Positions 7,442 to 14,267 of a stretch of DNA of 25,334 nt are shown piece by piece. Source of the DNA: JACDBD01 sp050743385 (lineage in GTDB: Bacteria > Actinomycetota > Acidimicrobiia > IMCC26256 > JACDBD01); NCBI GenBank assembly GCA_050743385.1, contig JBOGFJ010000053.1, forward strand, positions 1 through 25,334, in the 5' to 3' direction. The position numbers were made by a program, and so were the translations under genes. Numbering within the stretch: position 1 is the first letter of the stretch; each line of letters begins with the position of its first letter. The notes below the pieces were generated by a model, which was not told where the DNA came from, did not search any database, and worked only from the letters and a program-made list of their open reading frames with translations.

Positions 7442-8392
7442 TCATGCGCGCGCTGCAAGCCGTCGACGCAATGCCCGCACCCTCTCGTAGCCGCGGCGAC
7501 CGAGGACGGCCACGAGCGCAGGCCGGACCATGGATGGCGCCGACCGGGGCAGCACCCGGGCCATCGGGAGCATGACCCGCAACGCCGCTCGACGCACCTG
7601 ATCAGCAGGCGGGCCGAGGACCGCGGCGAACTCACGACGTCCCCGGTACTGCCAGTAGAAGTCCGCTGCCACGCGCCAACCCGCCCGTCGGCGAACCGCC
7701 GCGCTGAACTCCTGCTCGATGCGGGCGTCGGCCACCTCAACCGCGGCACGGTCGTCGGTCAGGCGCGACCCGAGGTGGCGGTGCACTACCGCCAGCACCT
7801 TCGGGGTGTGGCCCCATCGGCGTGTGAGCGCCAGGCGTAGCCACAGATGGCGGTCCTCGCTGTGAGAGAGGTCCGGCGCGAACCACCCGGTTCGAATGAA
7901 GACGTCCCGACGCACCACCATGCAGGGCATCAGAGGCGCCCACCCCCGCGAGATCGAGATCAGCGGGTCGGAAGTCGGTGGTGGCGGCCACTCATAGCGA
8001 GCGCCCGAGCCCTCGTCCTCCACGATCGCCAAGCAGTGAACCACGTCGGCCCCCGTGGCGTGCGCCGTGGCCAGTTGCCGCTCGACGTACGTCGGACACC
8101 ACTCGTCGTCGTCGTCAAGGAAGGCGATCCAATCTCCGGTCGCGAGGCCGACGCCACGGTTGCGGGCCGTCGACACGCCCGAATGGGGACCGCTGATCCA
8201 ATGCAGCCGGAGATCGGTGAACCGCTGTCGCAACGCCGCCGTCCCGTCGGTGGAGCCGTCGTCCACGACGATCACCTCGATGTCCGCGATGCTCTGCTCG
8301 AGCGCGCTCCTGAGCGCGCGCGGAAGGAGGTCGGAGCGGTTTCGGGTTGCGATGACCACCGACACCGAGGGTCGAGCGGCCGGTCCACGCAT
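7442..8392 (-). CDS. Family 2 glycosyltransferase
   Basis: Predicted to transfer a sugar from a nucleotide-sugar donor to a glycan or lipid acceptor. The GT-A fold starts at once: SVSVVIATRNRSDLLPRAL (residues 10-28), VVDDGSTDGT at 42-51 for nucleotide binding, ARNRG near 77-80, and an acidic FLDDDDEW with metal-binding DDDD at 93-96. SEDRHLWLRL further on supplies the likely catalytic acidic pair. The basic C-terminal ~60 residues end in an Arg/Ala-rich helix with no clear membrane segment. ATG 8392 was chosen because GGAG lies about 7 bases upstream and the GT fold follows; the frame is open to 8524. A 199-bp gap separates it from the preceding GT gene, so an internal promoter is possible. 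It is the last gene of the island operon. The donor sugar cannot be predicted. Confidence 0.88.
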   Translation of the reverse strand: MRGPAARPSVSVVIATRNRSDLLPRALRSALEQSIADIEVIVVDDGSTDGTAALRQRFTDLRLHWISGPHSGVSTARNRGVGLATGDWIAFLDDDDEWCPTYVERQLATAHATGADVVHCLAIVEDEGSGARYEWPPPPTSDPLISISRGWAPLMPCMVVRRDVFIRTGWFAPDLSHSEDRHLWLRLALTRRWGHTPKVLAVVHRHLGSRLTDDRAAVEVADARIEQEFSAAVRRRAGWRVAADFYWQYRGRREFAAVLGPPADQVRRAALRVMLPMARVLPRSAPSMVRPALVAVLGRRGYERVRALRRRLAARA

Positions 8393-8591
8393 CCGAGCTC
8401 CGGCACCCCCTTCGAATTGCCCCAGGTCCCAGCCGCTTACTACAGGAACGCGAATGTCGGGCGCAATCGGCCGCCGCGCGAGCGCTCGCCGGGTCGGCAA
8501 CCGAACCCACCTCGCGGACGTCACAGCCCTCTCCCCGGCGCTCGAGCAGTGCTTCCGATCACGACATGCGGTGAAATCGCAAGGTCGCGGT

Positions 8592-10352
8592 CTACTGCAA
8601 GGCTCGGCGCTTTGCGGTGATCCGAGGCGGTGCGCCTCGGTGCAGCCTGATGACCAGCTCGTACGAGCCGCCGACTCCGGCCGCGATGGCGCCGAGCACG
8701 ATCAGGGGGAGCGCGCGCCAGTACTGGTACCGGAGGCTGCCACCCCAGCGCCTGACGTTCGCCCGGGTCCAGCGCAAACGCTTCTGCACCGACCAGCTGC
8801 GGAATCGCCCGAGTCCCCGCGAACTGAGTCGTCCGGGCTCGCTCCGGGCTGCAGCCAGGATCCGGCCCCGGGCGCGCCCGCGCTGGAAGTGATGGGTCAA
8901 CAGACGGCCGGGCCGGCGGCACGGGCTGTGGTGATACGCCATCACCTCACGTTCGCGGTACGCGCCATACCCGCGGCGGAAGAGCTCTTCGTTGACCTCC
9001 GTGTCCTCGCCGGTCCGTATGCCCTCCGGAAAACCACCGACCTCTACCAGCGCCTCACGGTGGTACGAACAGCGCAGAGGCGCTTCCTCGAACACGAACG
9101 AGGGACGTCCCGGAAGCACGGCCGAATTGTCGAGGAAATATGACGCCCACCCGGCCCAGGTCCGTGTGGCGTTGAGCATCGTGCCGGTGACCATCGCCCA
9201 GCCCCGTCGGTGTGCTGCGAGCAGGGCCGCCAGGTACCTGGGTGCCAACTCGATGTGAGAGCCCGGGAACGAGACGTACCTCCCGCGGGCGAGTCGAAGG
9301 CCCGCGTTCCGTGCCTCACCGGGCAGCGCGGGACGGTCGAGCGCCACCACCGTCACGTCGGGGAAGGCCGCGCGCACGACCGCCGCCGTTGCGTCGGTCC
9401 CACTCGTCACCACGATGACCTCGTACGGCTCGTCGAGATCCTGACGAACCACCGCGCCGACCGCCCTCTCGATGCGCGACTCGTCGTCGCGCGCGATCAC
9501 AACTGCCGAGATCGCCGGTTCGTCGGGCCCCAGCGGTCTCGGATCGACGACCGGTTCATTTGCCAGGACGGGGACGTAAGGTCCTCTCGGCCACCACGCA
9601 TGCGTCAGCCCGGGAGACTCCAGCAGGTTCGCGTACGACGATTGCCATTCGTGACCCGGGTCCGCGTCCCGGTACTTCTCGAATCGCCATCGTCGTCTCG
9701 TCGGAGTCATCGACCCCAGGTGCTGGATGCGAATGGACGTCCGACGCCAATGTTCGCGACCAATGGCCGTCGGGACGGGCACGAAATGGAGGCGATCCAA
9801 CGGGAACACGTGGCCCGGACGGGGCGAGAAGCACCGAGCGACCCAGAGGCCGGCGGCGTCGTAGTGATCGACGTCATCGATCATCCGGAACACGCGGAAC
9901 TGGTACGCGCACGCGGGGTCTGCACCATCGCACAGGAACGCGCGGAACGCAGCCGCGTCGTCCGCCGCGATCAGCTCGTCGGCATCGAGCGACATCACCC
10001 ACGACGGCTCCAACTCCAGCGCCGCGGCCAGCAACCGATTGCGGTTGGCAGCATCGTCCCACCCCGCATAGCTCTCCCTCCGGGGATTGGCCAAGACGAC
10101 CTGGACCAGCGGGCTGGCCTCCAAGATCCCACGCGTGTCGTCGGTGCTCCCGTCATCGAGCGCGACGACGGCATCCGCGAATCGCGCGACAGACGCCAAG
10201 TGCTCATGGAGATCGGCTGCGCCATTCCGAACCGGAAGCAGGGACACAACGGTTGGGCCGGCCAAGCCGCGTATCGTATCGACTGGCCAGGACAAACTCG
10301 CGTTCGAGCCTCCATGCTCCGAAGGGAACGGCACGAGGATCAGAGCAGTCAC
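8592..10352 (-). CDS. Tandem-domain family 2 glycosyltransferase
   Basis: A 586-residue protein with two GT2-like domains. Domain 1 (about 33-230) has VVSLLPVRNGAADLHEHL, ALDDGSTDDT at 65-73 and the metal-binding DADE at 123-126, resembling GT2 enzymes that act on glycans. Domain 2 (about 280-480) has AISAVVIARDDESRIERAV and GEARNAGLRLARG, but the expected DxD position reads FPGSHIEL (362-369), so its metal site is altered. It keeps a GEDTEVNEEL acidic motif at 448-457. A single hydrophobic segment at about 548-568, flanked by basic residues, probably anchors it to the membrane. Start is GTG 10352, 47 bases after the sulfotransferase stop. An AGGAG lies only two bases ahead, so the start may be slightly wrong. 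Confidence 0.85.
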   Translation of the reverse strand: MTALILVPFPSEHGGSNASLSWPVDTIRGLAGPTVVSLLPVRNGAADLHEHLASVARFADAVVALDDGSTDDTRGILEASPLVQVVLANPRRESYAGWDDAANRNRLLAAALELEPSWVMSLDADELIAADDAAAFRAFLCDGADPACAYQFRVFRMIDDVDHYDAAGLWVARCFSPRPGHVFPLDRLHFVPVPTAIGREHWRRTSIRIQHLGSMTPTRRRWRFEKYRDADPGHEWQSSYANLLESPGLTHAWWPRGPYVPVLANEPVVDPRPLGPDEPAISAVVIARDDESRIERAVGAVVRQDLDEPYEVIVVTSGTDATAAVVRAAFPDVTVVALDRPALPGEARNAGLRLARGRYVSFPGSHIELAPRYLAALLAAHRRGWAMVTGTMLNATRTWAGWASYFLDNSAVLPGRPSFVFEEAPLRCSYHREALVEVGGFPEGIRTGEDTEVNEELFRRGYGAYREREVMAYHHSPCRRPGRLLTHHFQRGRARGRILAAARSEPGRLSSRGLGRFRSWSVQKRLRWTRANVRRWGGSLRYQYWRALPLIVLGAIAAGVGGSYELVIRLHRGAPPRITAKRRALQ

Positions 10353-10399
10353 GACTCCTGGCGTGTCCCACGGACTGCCGTCCGGTCAATGACGGTGGA

Positions 10400-11275
10400 T
10401 CAAGCCAGTGGCGGCGTGCTGTCGAAGTAGGACGCCCACGGCGTGTCCACGAATTCCTTTCTCAGCTCGGCGTAATTCTCGATCACCTGCGCCATCGGCT
10501 TGCGGATCTGCTTCCGCATCCGGGTATGCAACGGTCTGGACGACACACCGAGGAACTCCTGCACGCGCAGGCTCTCGTGATCCATGTCCGAGGCGAGGTC
10601 TTCATACGAGAGTTGCAGCAACACGTGCCGATGGAAGATCTCGTCGTAGCGCTCCTCCCACGCCCCTATCCGGCGGAACTCCTCCTCGCACTGCTCAGGG
10701 CTCAGTTGGATCGTGACGTCGTTCGCCGCGCCGTCACCATGGAGAAGAACGTGCTCGCGGACGGCGAAGGCGACCTCCTTCGAGACGAGCGTCTCCAGGC
10801 GGTTCCGCCGCTTCAGGTGGATGATCCTCACCATACGTTTGGAGCGCAGGAACTCGAGCACGTCGGGAAGGTCGGGAACCCCCTGGCGTTCGGCATACGC
10901 GGGCTCCAGTTGCTCGTAGAGCACCTTGAAGCCCGAGGCCGACTCATAGCGCCGCCGCCGGAACAGAGCTTCGACGTACGCAACGCTGCCGTGCTCGAGG
11001 AGGTGTCGCCGAAGGGCCGATCCCTCCTGCGCGAAGGCCCAGTCGCCGATGGCCTCCCCTGCGTCGCGAACCTTCGGGTGGGAGCGAAGTAATGAGCACA
11101 GCAGATTGGAGCCGCATCGGCCGCGAGCGACGATGCAGTACGGCGTGGGCCGCGGCAGGGCGACACGCACTCCCGTGGCTGCGATGCGCCGGAGCACTGT
11201 TGGCCGCATCGATTCCATCCTGGTCGTGGTCGGCACATCACGGTACCGGAGCAGGACGATGCAGAGGCCGGTCAT
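10400..11275 (-). CDS. Stf0/NodH-like sulfotransferase
   Basis: Predicted to transfer sulfate from PAPS to a carbohydrate or lipid-linked glycan. The 5'-phosphosulfate loop is YCIVARGRCGSNLL (GRCGSN at residues 52-57 counting from ATG 11275). The 3'-phosphate-binding segment is IIHLKRRNRLETLVS (about 151-165) with the expected Arg and Ser. Length 291 residues fits the family. Start choice is uncertain. ATG 11275 has GAGG about 7 bases upstream; ATG 11209, preceded by AGGA, would give an N-terminus closer to the usual distance from the loop; the frame extends to TTG 11311. No signal peptide is seen, so it probably acts in the cytoplasm before export. It lies between the ABC exporter and the glycosyltransferases, implying a sulfated glycan product. 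Confidence 0.82.
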   Translation of the reverse strand: MTGLCIVLLRYRDVPTTTRMESMRPTVLRRIAATGVRVALPRPTPYCIVARGRCGSNLLCSLLRSHPKVRDAGEAIGDWAFAQEGSALRRHLLEHGSVAYVEALFRRRRYESASGFKVLYEQLEPAYAERQGVPDLPDVLEFLRSKRMVRIIHLKRRNRLETLVSKEVAFAVREHVLLHGDGAANDVTIQLSPEQCEEEFRRIGAWEERYDEIFHRHVLLQLSYEDLASDMDHESLRVQEFLGVSSRPLHTRMRKQIRKPMAQVIENYAELRKEFVDTPWASYFDSTPPLA

Positions 11276-11363
11276 GGCGTGCCTCGCTGCCGTCCTCGGG
11301 TGATCCTCCAACGCGGTGGAGCCGAGCGACGCCGCCTCGTAGTGCGGTGACGCGACCCGACGG

Positions 11364-13163
11364 TCAGCGCATGCCCGCGAGTTGCAGGGCCTCCCGGTAG
11401 AACGGGTTGGTCGCCTCGAGGGTCGCGGGGTCGTCGAAGCCTTCGAGTCGACCGTTGAAGATCACCATGATTCGGTCGCAGATGGACAGTGTCGAGAGCC
11501 GGTGTGCGATGACGACGACTGTCTTGCGCGGTGCGAGGTCGGCGATGGTGTCGCGCATGAGGGCCTCGGAGCGCGCGTCGAGCGAGCTCGTGGGCTCGTC
11601 GAGCACGACGAGGTCGGGATCACCGACGAGTGCACGCGCGATGCAGAGCCGCTGCTGTTCGCCGCCCGAGAGTTGGCCCCCGCGCTCACCGACCGGCGTG
11701 TCGTAGCCCTCGGGCCACGACACGATGTCGTCGTGGACGTGTGCGAGCTTGGCCGCGCGCTCGATGGCGCCGGGATCGACCTGTTGCCGGAAGAAGCGGA
11801 TGTTGTCGGTGACGCTGCCGGCGAAGAGCCGTGCGTCTTGAGGGATGAAGGTCACGAGGTTGTACCAGTCGTCGAGCGACTGGCCGTTCGCCTCGAGTCC
11901 GTTGATGAGCATCCGCCCGATCGTCGGGTCGCGCAGGCGCAACAGGAGTTGGACGAGCGTCGACTTCCCCGCGCCCGACGGGCCTACGATCCCGACGATC
12001 TCACCGCGGCGGAGATCGAACGACATATCACGCAGGACGGGTCGCCCGGGTATGTAGGCGAACGTCACGTCGTCGAAGGCGGCGGTGTCGACGTGGTCGA
12101 GCGGCGCTCCCTGGAGGGACACGCCGGCGGCCCGGTACCGCTCTTGCTCCTCGCGGAGCACTTCGAGCAGTGGTGCCGCCGCGTGGAGCGACTGGATGCT
12201 GGATTGCACTGCCTGCGCGTAAGTCAGCGAGCGGATCATGATGAGCACGACCGCGCCGACCGATCCGAGCCCGGTCGCCCCCGAGGCGTACACGATCGCG
12301 AGCGCGCCGATGATGAGGAACATCGCCGAGCCCTGGTAGACCACCGGGATCACTGCCTGGAGGTACGCGCTCTGGACATCGCGCCGGCATAACGTGGATG
12401 CGAGCGCGCCGATCCGCTGTTCGACCTGTTCGCCGACGGCGAAGATACGCGTCTCCTGCAGCGCCGCGCTGAACTCCGATATCGAGGTGCCGAGCTGGAG
12501 TCGGGCGTCGGCGCGCCGACCGGCTCGCCGGCGGACCGCGGCTCGCAGGGGACGCAGCATGAGGCCGATGGCGAGGGCGGCGCCTGCGGCGGCGAGCGAC
12601 GCCACGGGGCTCACCGCGACCGCAGCGACGAGCATCGCGGTCAAGCTGAACGCCGCGACGAGCAGCCCGCTCAGCGCGCCGAGTGCGACGCCGGCGCCCT
12701 GCGCGTATCCGTTGATGAGCTCCTGGGCGCGACCGGCGCGCGCCGTCGACTGCAACGTCCACGACGCGTTCAGGAGCAGGTGGGTGAGCCTCTGCCGCTT
12801 CGCGAGCTGGGCCTCCGCGGTCATATGCGCGGTCAGCAGGCTCCCGGTCGCCTGGAGCGCCAGCTTCACGGCGATGAGCACACTGGCCGCGAGCAGCATC
12901 TCGGTGACTGTGAGCGTGATCCTGCCGACGATCGGCGGTGTGAAGGACACGGAGTCGTCGCCCGATGCCAGCACGAACGCCACGCGGGCGACGACCACGA
13001 GCATGGCCGCCTCCGCGAACCCGCTCACAATCGACGAGACCGAGATCGCGACCAGACGCCCACGTTGCGGTCGCGCGATGGGCCCGACGAGTGCGCGCAG
13101 CCCCAGGTCACCTGGTGTACGCCGCCCGCCGGCGCCACGGAGCCCGAGCCGGCGCACCACCAC
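11364..13163 (-). CDS. ABC exporter, fused membrane and ATPase domains
   Basis: A 599-residue half-transporter that would work as a homodimer. The N-terminal ~340 residues hold about six hydrophobic segments (for example IVSGFAEAAMLVVVARVAFV and AMFLIIGALAIVYA), a type IV exporter membrane domain. The C-terminal ATPase has Walker A GPSGAGKST, Q-loop FIPQDARLF, signature LSGGEQQR, Walker B DLVVLDEPTSSLD and H-loop VVIAHRLST, all intact. In the company of glycosyltransferases and a sulfotransferase, an MsbA/PglK-like role in flipping a lipid-linked glycan is plausible; peptide or drug export cannot be excluded. GTG 13163 is the first start, nearly at a predicted transcription start, so the mRNA may be leaderless. 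It is the first gene of the operon, 65 bases from the distal tRNA fragment. Confidence 0.9.
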   Translation of the reverse strand: MVVRRLGLRGAGGRRTPGDLGLRALVGPIARPQRGRLVAISVSSIVSGFAEAAMLVVVARVAFVLASGDDSVSFTPPIVGRITLTVTEMLLAASVLIAVKLALQATGSLLTAHMTAEAQLAKRQRLTHLLLNASWTLQSTARAGRAQELINGYAQGAGVALGALSGLLVAAFSLTAMLVAAVAVSPVASLAAAGAALAIGLMLRPLRAAVRRRAGRRADARLQLGTSISEFSAALQETRIFAVGEQVEQRIGALASTLCRRDVQSAYLQAVIPVVYQGSAMFLIIGALAIVYASGATGLGSVGAVVLIMIRSLTYAQAVQSSIQSLHAAAPLLEVLREEQERYRAAGVSLQGAPLDHVDTAAFDDVTFAYIPGRPVLRDMSFDLRRGEIVGIVGPSGAGKSTLVQLLLRLRDPTIGRMLINGLEANGQSLDDWYNLVTFIPQDARLFAGSVTDNIRFFRQQVDPGAIERAAKLAHVHDDIVSWPEGYDTPVGERGGQLSGGEQQRLCIARALVGDPDLVVLDEPTSSLDARSEALMRDTIADLAPRKTVVVIAHRLSTLSICDRIMVIFNGRLEGFDDPATLEATNPFYREALQLAGMR

Positions 13164-13198
13164 GGCACCAGCCTAGTGAGTGCCGGAAAACCGTAACC
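13163..13198 (-). promoter_or_regulatory. Possible promoter of the island operon
   Basis: On the minus strand, TAGGCT (13170-13175) fits a TAnnnT -10 box just upstream of GTG 13163, giving a start at or next to the first codon. The -35 is poor: TTACGG (13191-13196) at 15 bp or GGTTAC (13193-13198) at 17 bp. The promoter would lie inside the distal repeat and travel with the element. Confidence 0.3.
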
Positions 13199-13228
13199 CA
13201 ACCGACACACCGCTCAAATCCAGGCCTC

Positions 13229-13273
13229 GGCCTCCGGAGCCACGTGCGCAGGTTCGAATCCTGCCGAGGGCGC
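13229..13273 (+). pseudogene. 3' fragment of tRNA-Arg(CCG), distal att-like repeat
   Basis: Contains the anticodon loop, variable loop, complete T arm and 3' acceptor strand of tRNA-Arg(CCG) but no D arm or 5' acceptor strand. It matches 7328-7372 at 44 of 45 positions; the change T7342 to C13243 converts the G-U position. It is best read as the original chromosomal tRNA 3' end displaced by an integration event. It cannot make a functional tRNA. Confidence 0.85.
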
Positions 13274-13394
13274 GCATCTGAAGGCGCGCGGGAGAGGGGA
13301 GGAGTGGGTCGGACGGGGACGTCGTGTGTCACAGGAGGGGGGCGTTCGCGGCCAAATGCTCCTAAGACATGCCTCGTCACGTGGGTCTGCCGCG

Positions 13395-13547
13395 GGGAAG
13401 GGCCGCCAGAGCTCGAAGGACGACGCCAAGGAGACGGCCGCCAAGCGCTGGCTCGCCGCGGTCAACGCCGACGGCCGGTGGGGTCACTGGGCACACGCCG
13501 TGGTCCGGTCAAGGGCCGAGACGCGACCGGCAATCGACTCCGCCGTC
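13395..13547 (+). pseudogene. Fragment like the C-terminus of type III restriction / DEAD-helicase proteins
   Basis: Frame 3 of the plus strand (codons from 13395) reads GKGRQSSKDDAKETAAKRW, then LAAVNADGRWGHWAHAVVR. From memory of the family, this resembles the VKG...AK..AA.RW..AVN..G..G.W tail of type III restriction (Res) and related DEAD-box proteins. No start codon, helicase motifs or endonuclease core lie upstream, because the tRNA fragment begins only about 120 bases away. It is therefore a truncated remnant, probably cut by the integration next door. The frame runs on without a proper stop into unrelated sequence. An alternative is a chance match in GC-rich DNA. Confidence 0.45.
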
Positions 13548-13639
13548 GCTGCGGCCGGCATAGCTGTCACAACCTCGTCGCAGAGTCTCACGAGCTTCCC
13601 CCACCGCTCCCCCGACCGCACCGACGAGGGAGTCTGCAC

Positions 13640-14091
13640 ATGGAAAAGTGGGAAGCGACCGCGCGCGACTTGGCGTGGATACGGGTCAAGGGTCCCGACG
13701 AAGCAGCGCTGGTCGTCTGGGCGACGGGGGGACCGTGCATCGGTGCCGCCACGTCGTGCTGGCGCTCGACGAGGACTACCGCCTCGTCGGCATGGCGCCA
13801 CTGCCGCGCAACCACGAGCCGCTCGAGACTGCACACATCGTCGAGATCGTCCGCGAGCTGGGCGCCGCCGGCGCAGTGGCGGCGACGCTACGCCCCGGCG
13901 GTGACCAGCCGACGCCGGGTGAGACGGACGTGACGCAGTTCCGCCGGCTCGTCGACGCCTCCGCCGCCGAGCGGGTGACCTTGTTCGACTGGGTGATCTT
14001 CGCTGGCTACGGGTGGTGGTCGATGCGTGAGCGTTCCGGCAGTGGAGCGGCCTTTCCTAGGCGACGCGACGTGGAGCCGCGCCATCCCTGA
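13640..14091 (+). pseudogene. JAB/RadC-like protein gene with -1 frameshift
   Basis: ATG 13640 opens a frame reading MEKWEATARDLAWIRVKG and ending in VVWATGG at 13731. The continuation that looks like protein, RHVVLALDEDYRLVGMAPL to DWVIFAGYGWWSMRERSG and TGA at 14089-14091, is in the -1 frame. The switch falls at six G (13726-13731). One extra G, or a slip at the in-frame heptamer G-GGG-GGA (13726-13732), would restore a protein of about 150 residues. The second part resembles RadC/JAB-fold proteins but lacks the HxH...D metal ligands, so it would not be a protease even if intact. It may be a pseudogene, a sequencing indel, or programmed frameshifting. Neighbouring fragments favour decay. 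Confidence 0.5.
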
Positions 14092-14127
14092 AGATTGCCC
14101 GGCTTTGCTGGCGTCGAGACCTCGGAA

Positions 14128-14223
14128 TCAGCGCTTGGCGAGCTCAATGATCCGCGACGGATGGACGCCGAACTCGCGGGCGAGTTCCGCCCAGGCCGTG
14201 CCGGCCGCGCGTTTGTTCGACAC
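14128..14223 (-). pseudogene. Possible remnant with helix-turn-helix segment (31 codons)
   Basis: On the minus strand, GTG 14223 opens 31 codons that end in TGA at 14128. They encode TAWAELAREFGVHPSRIIEL, which has the spacing of a helix-turn-helix as found in resolvases, transposases and small regulators. There is no ribosome-binding site and no recognisable upstream coding sequence. It is either the tail of a destroyed DNA-binding gene or chance. It occupies the spacer before the luciferase-like gene. Confidence 0.25.
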
Positions 14224-14231
14224 TCTCTGTC

Positions 14232-14260
14232 TTGACGTATCGTTCTCTGTCGAATAACCT
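14232..14260 (+). promoter_or_regulatory. Sigma70-type promoter of the luciferase-like gene
   Basis: TTGACG (14232-14237), a 17-bp spacer and TAACCT (14255-14260) form a good vegetative promoter. Transcription would begin about 7 bases later, at or next to GTG 14268, which points to a leaderless mRNA. Confidence 0.6.
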
Positions 14261-14267
14261 GCGACCC

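Larger units (their letters stand above)
7328..13273. mobile_element. tRNA-bounded genomic island carrying a glycan export/sulfation operon
   Basis: Direct repeats of 45 bp (7328-7372 and 13229-13273) flank about 5.9 kb. The intact tRNA-Arg is at one end and only its 3' fragment at the other, the arrangement left by site-specific integration at a tRNA. The interior is filled by four leftward genes: ABC exporter, sulfotransferase and two glycosyltransferases. By eye, parts of 8.5-11.3 kb are less GC-rich than the flanking operons. No integrase, excisionase, replication or transfer gene is inside. The island may therefore be a decayed element, a passively mobilised cassette, or a remnant of a larger one. 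The boundaries are seen; the mobility is inferred. Confidence 0.65.

Noticed and set aside
7210..7749. Antisense frame over the tRNA encoding a PRQDSNLRTWLRRP-like peptide, repeated at 13108-13465
   Set aside because: This peptide is the familiar artefact of translating a tRNA gene backwards. It is useful only as confirmation that the tRNA segment is duplicated.
8393..8591. Possible promoter TTGCGC with TAGTAA in the gap before the last GT gene
   Set aside because: The 18-bp spacing and weak -35 make it no better than chance; it is noted only as a reason the last GT gene might have its own transcript.
12965..13933. Long plus-strand open frame of 322 codons crossing the ABC gene start, the tRNA fragment and the debris region
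   Set aside because: Its first part is antisense to the ABC exporter gene and it reads through the tRNA fragment. The protein is Arg/Pro-rich with no domain until the short JAB-like piece at 13640, so it is a GC-driven chance frame.
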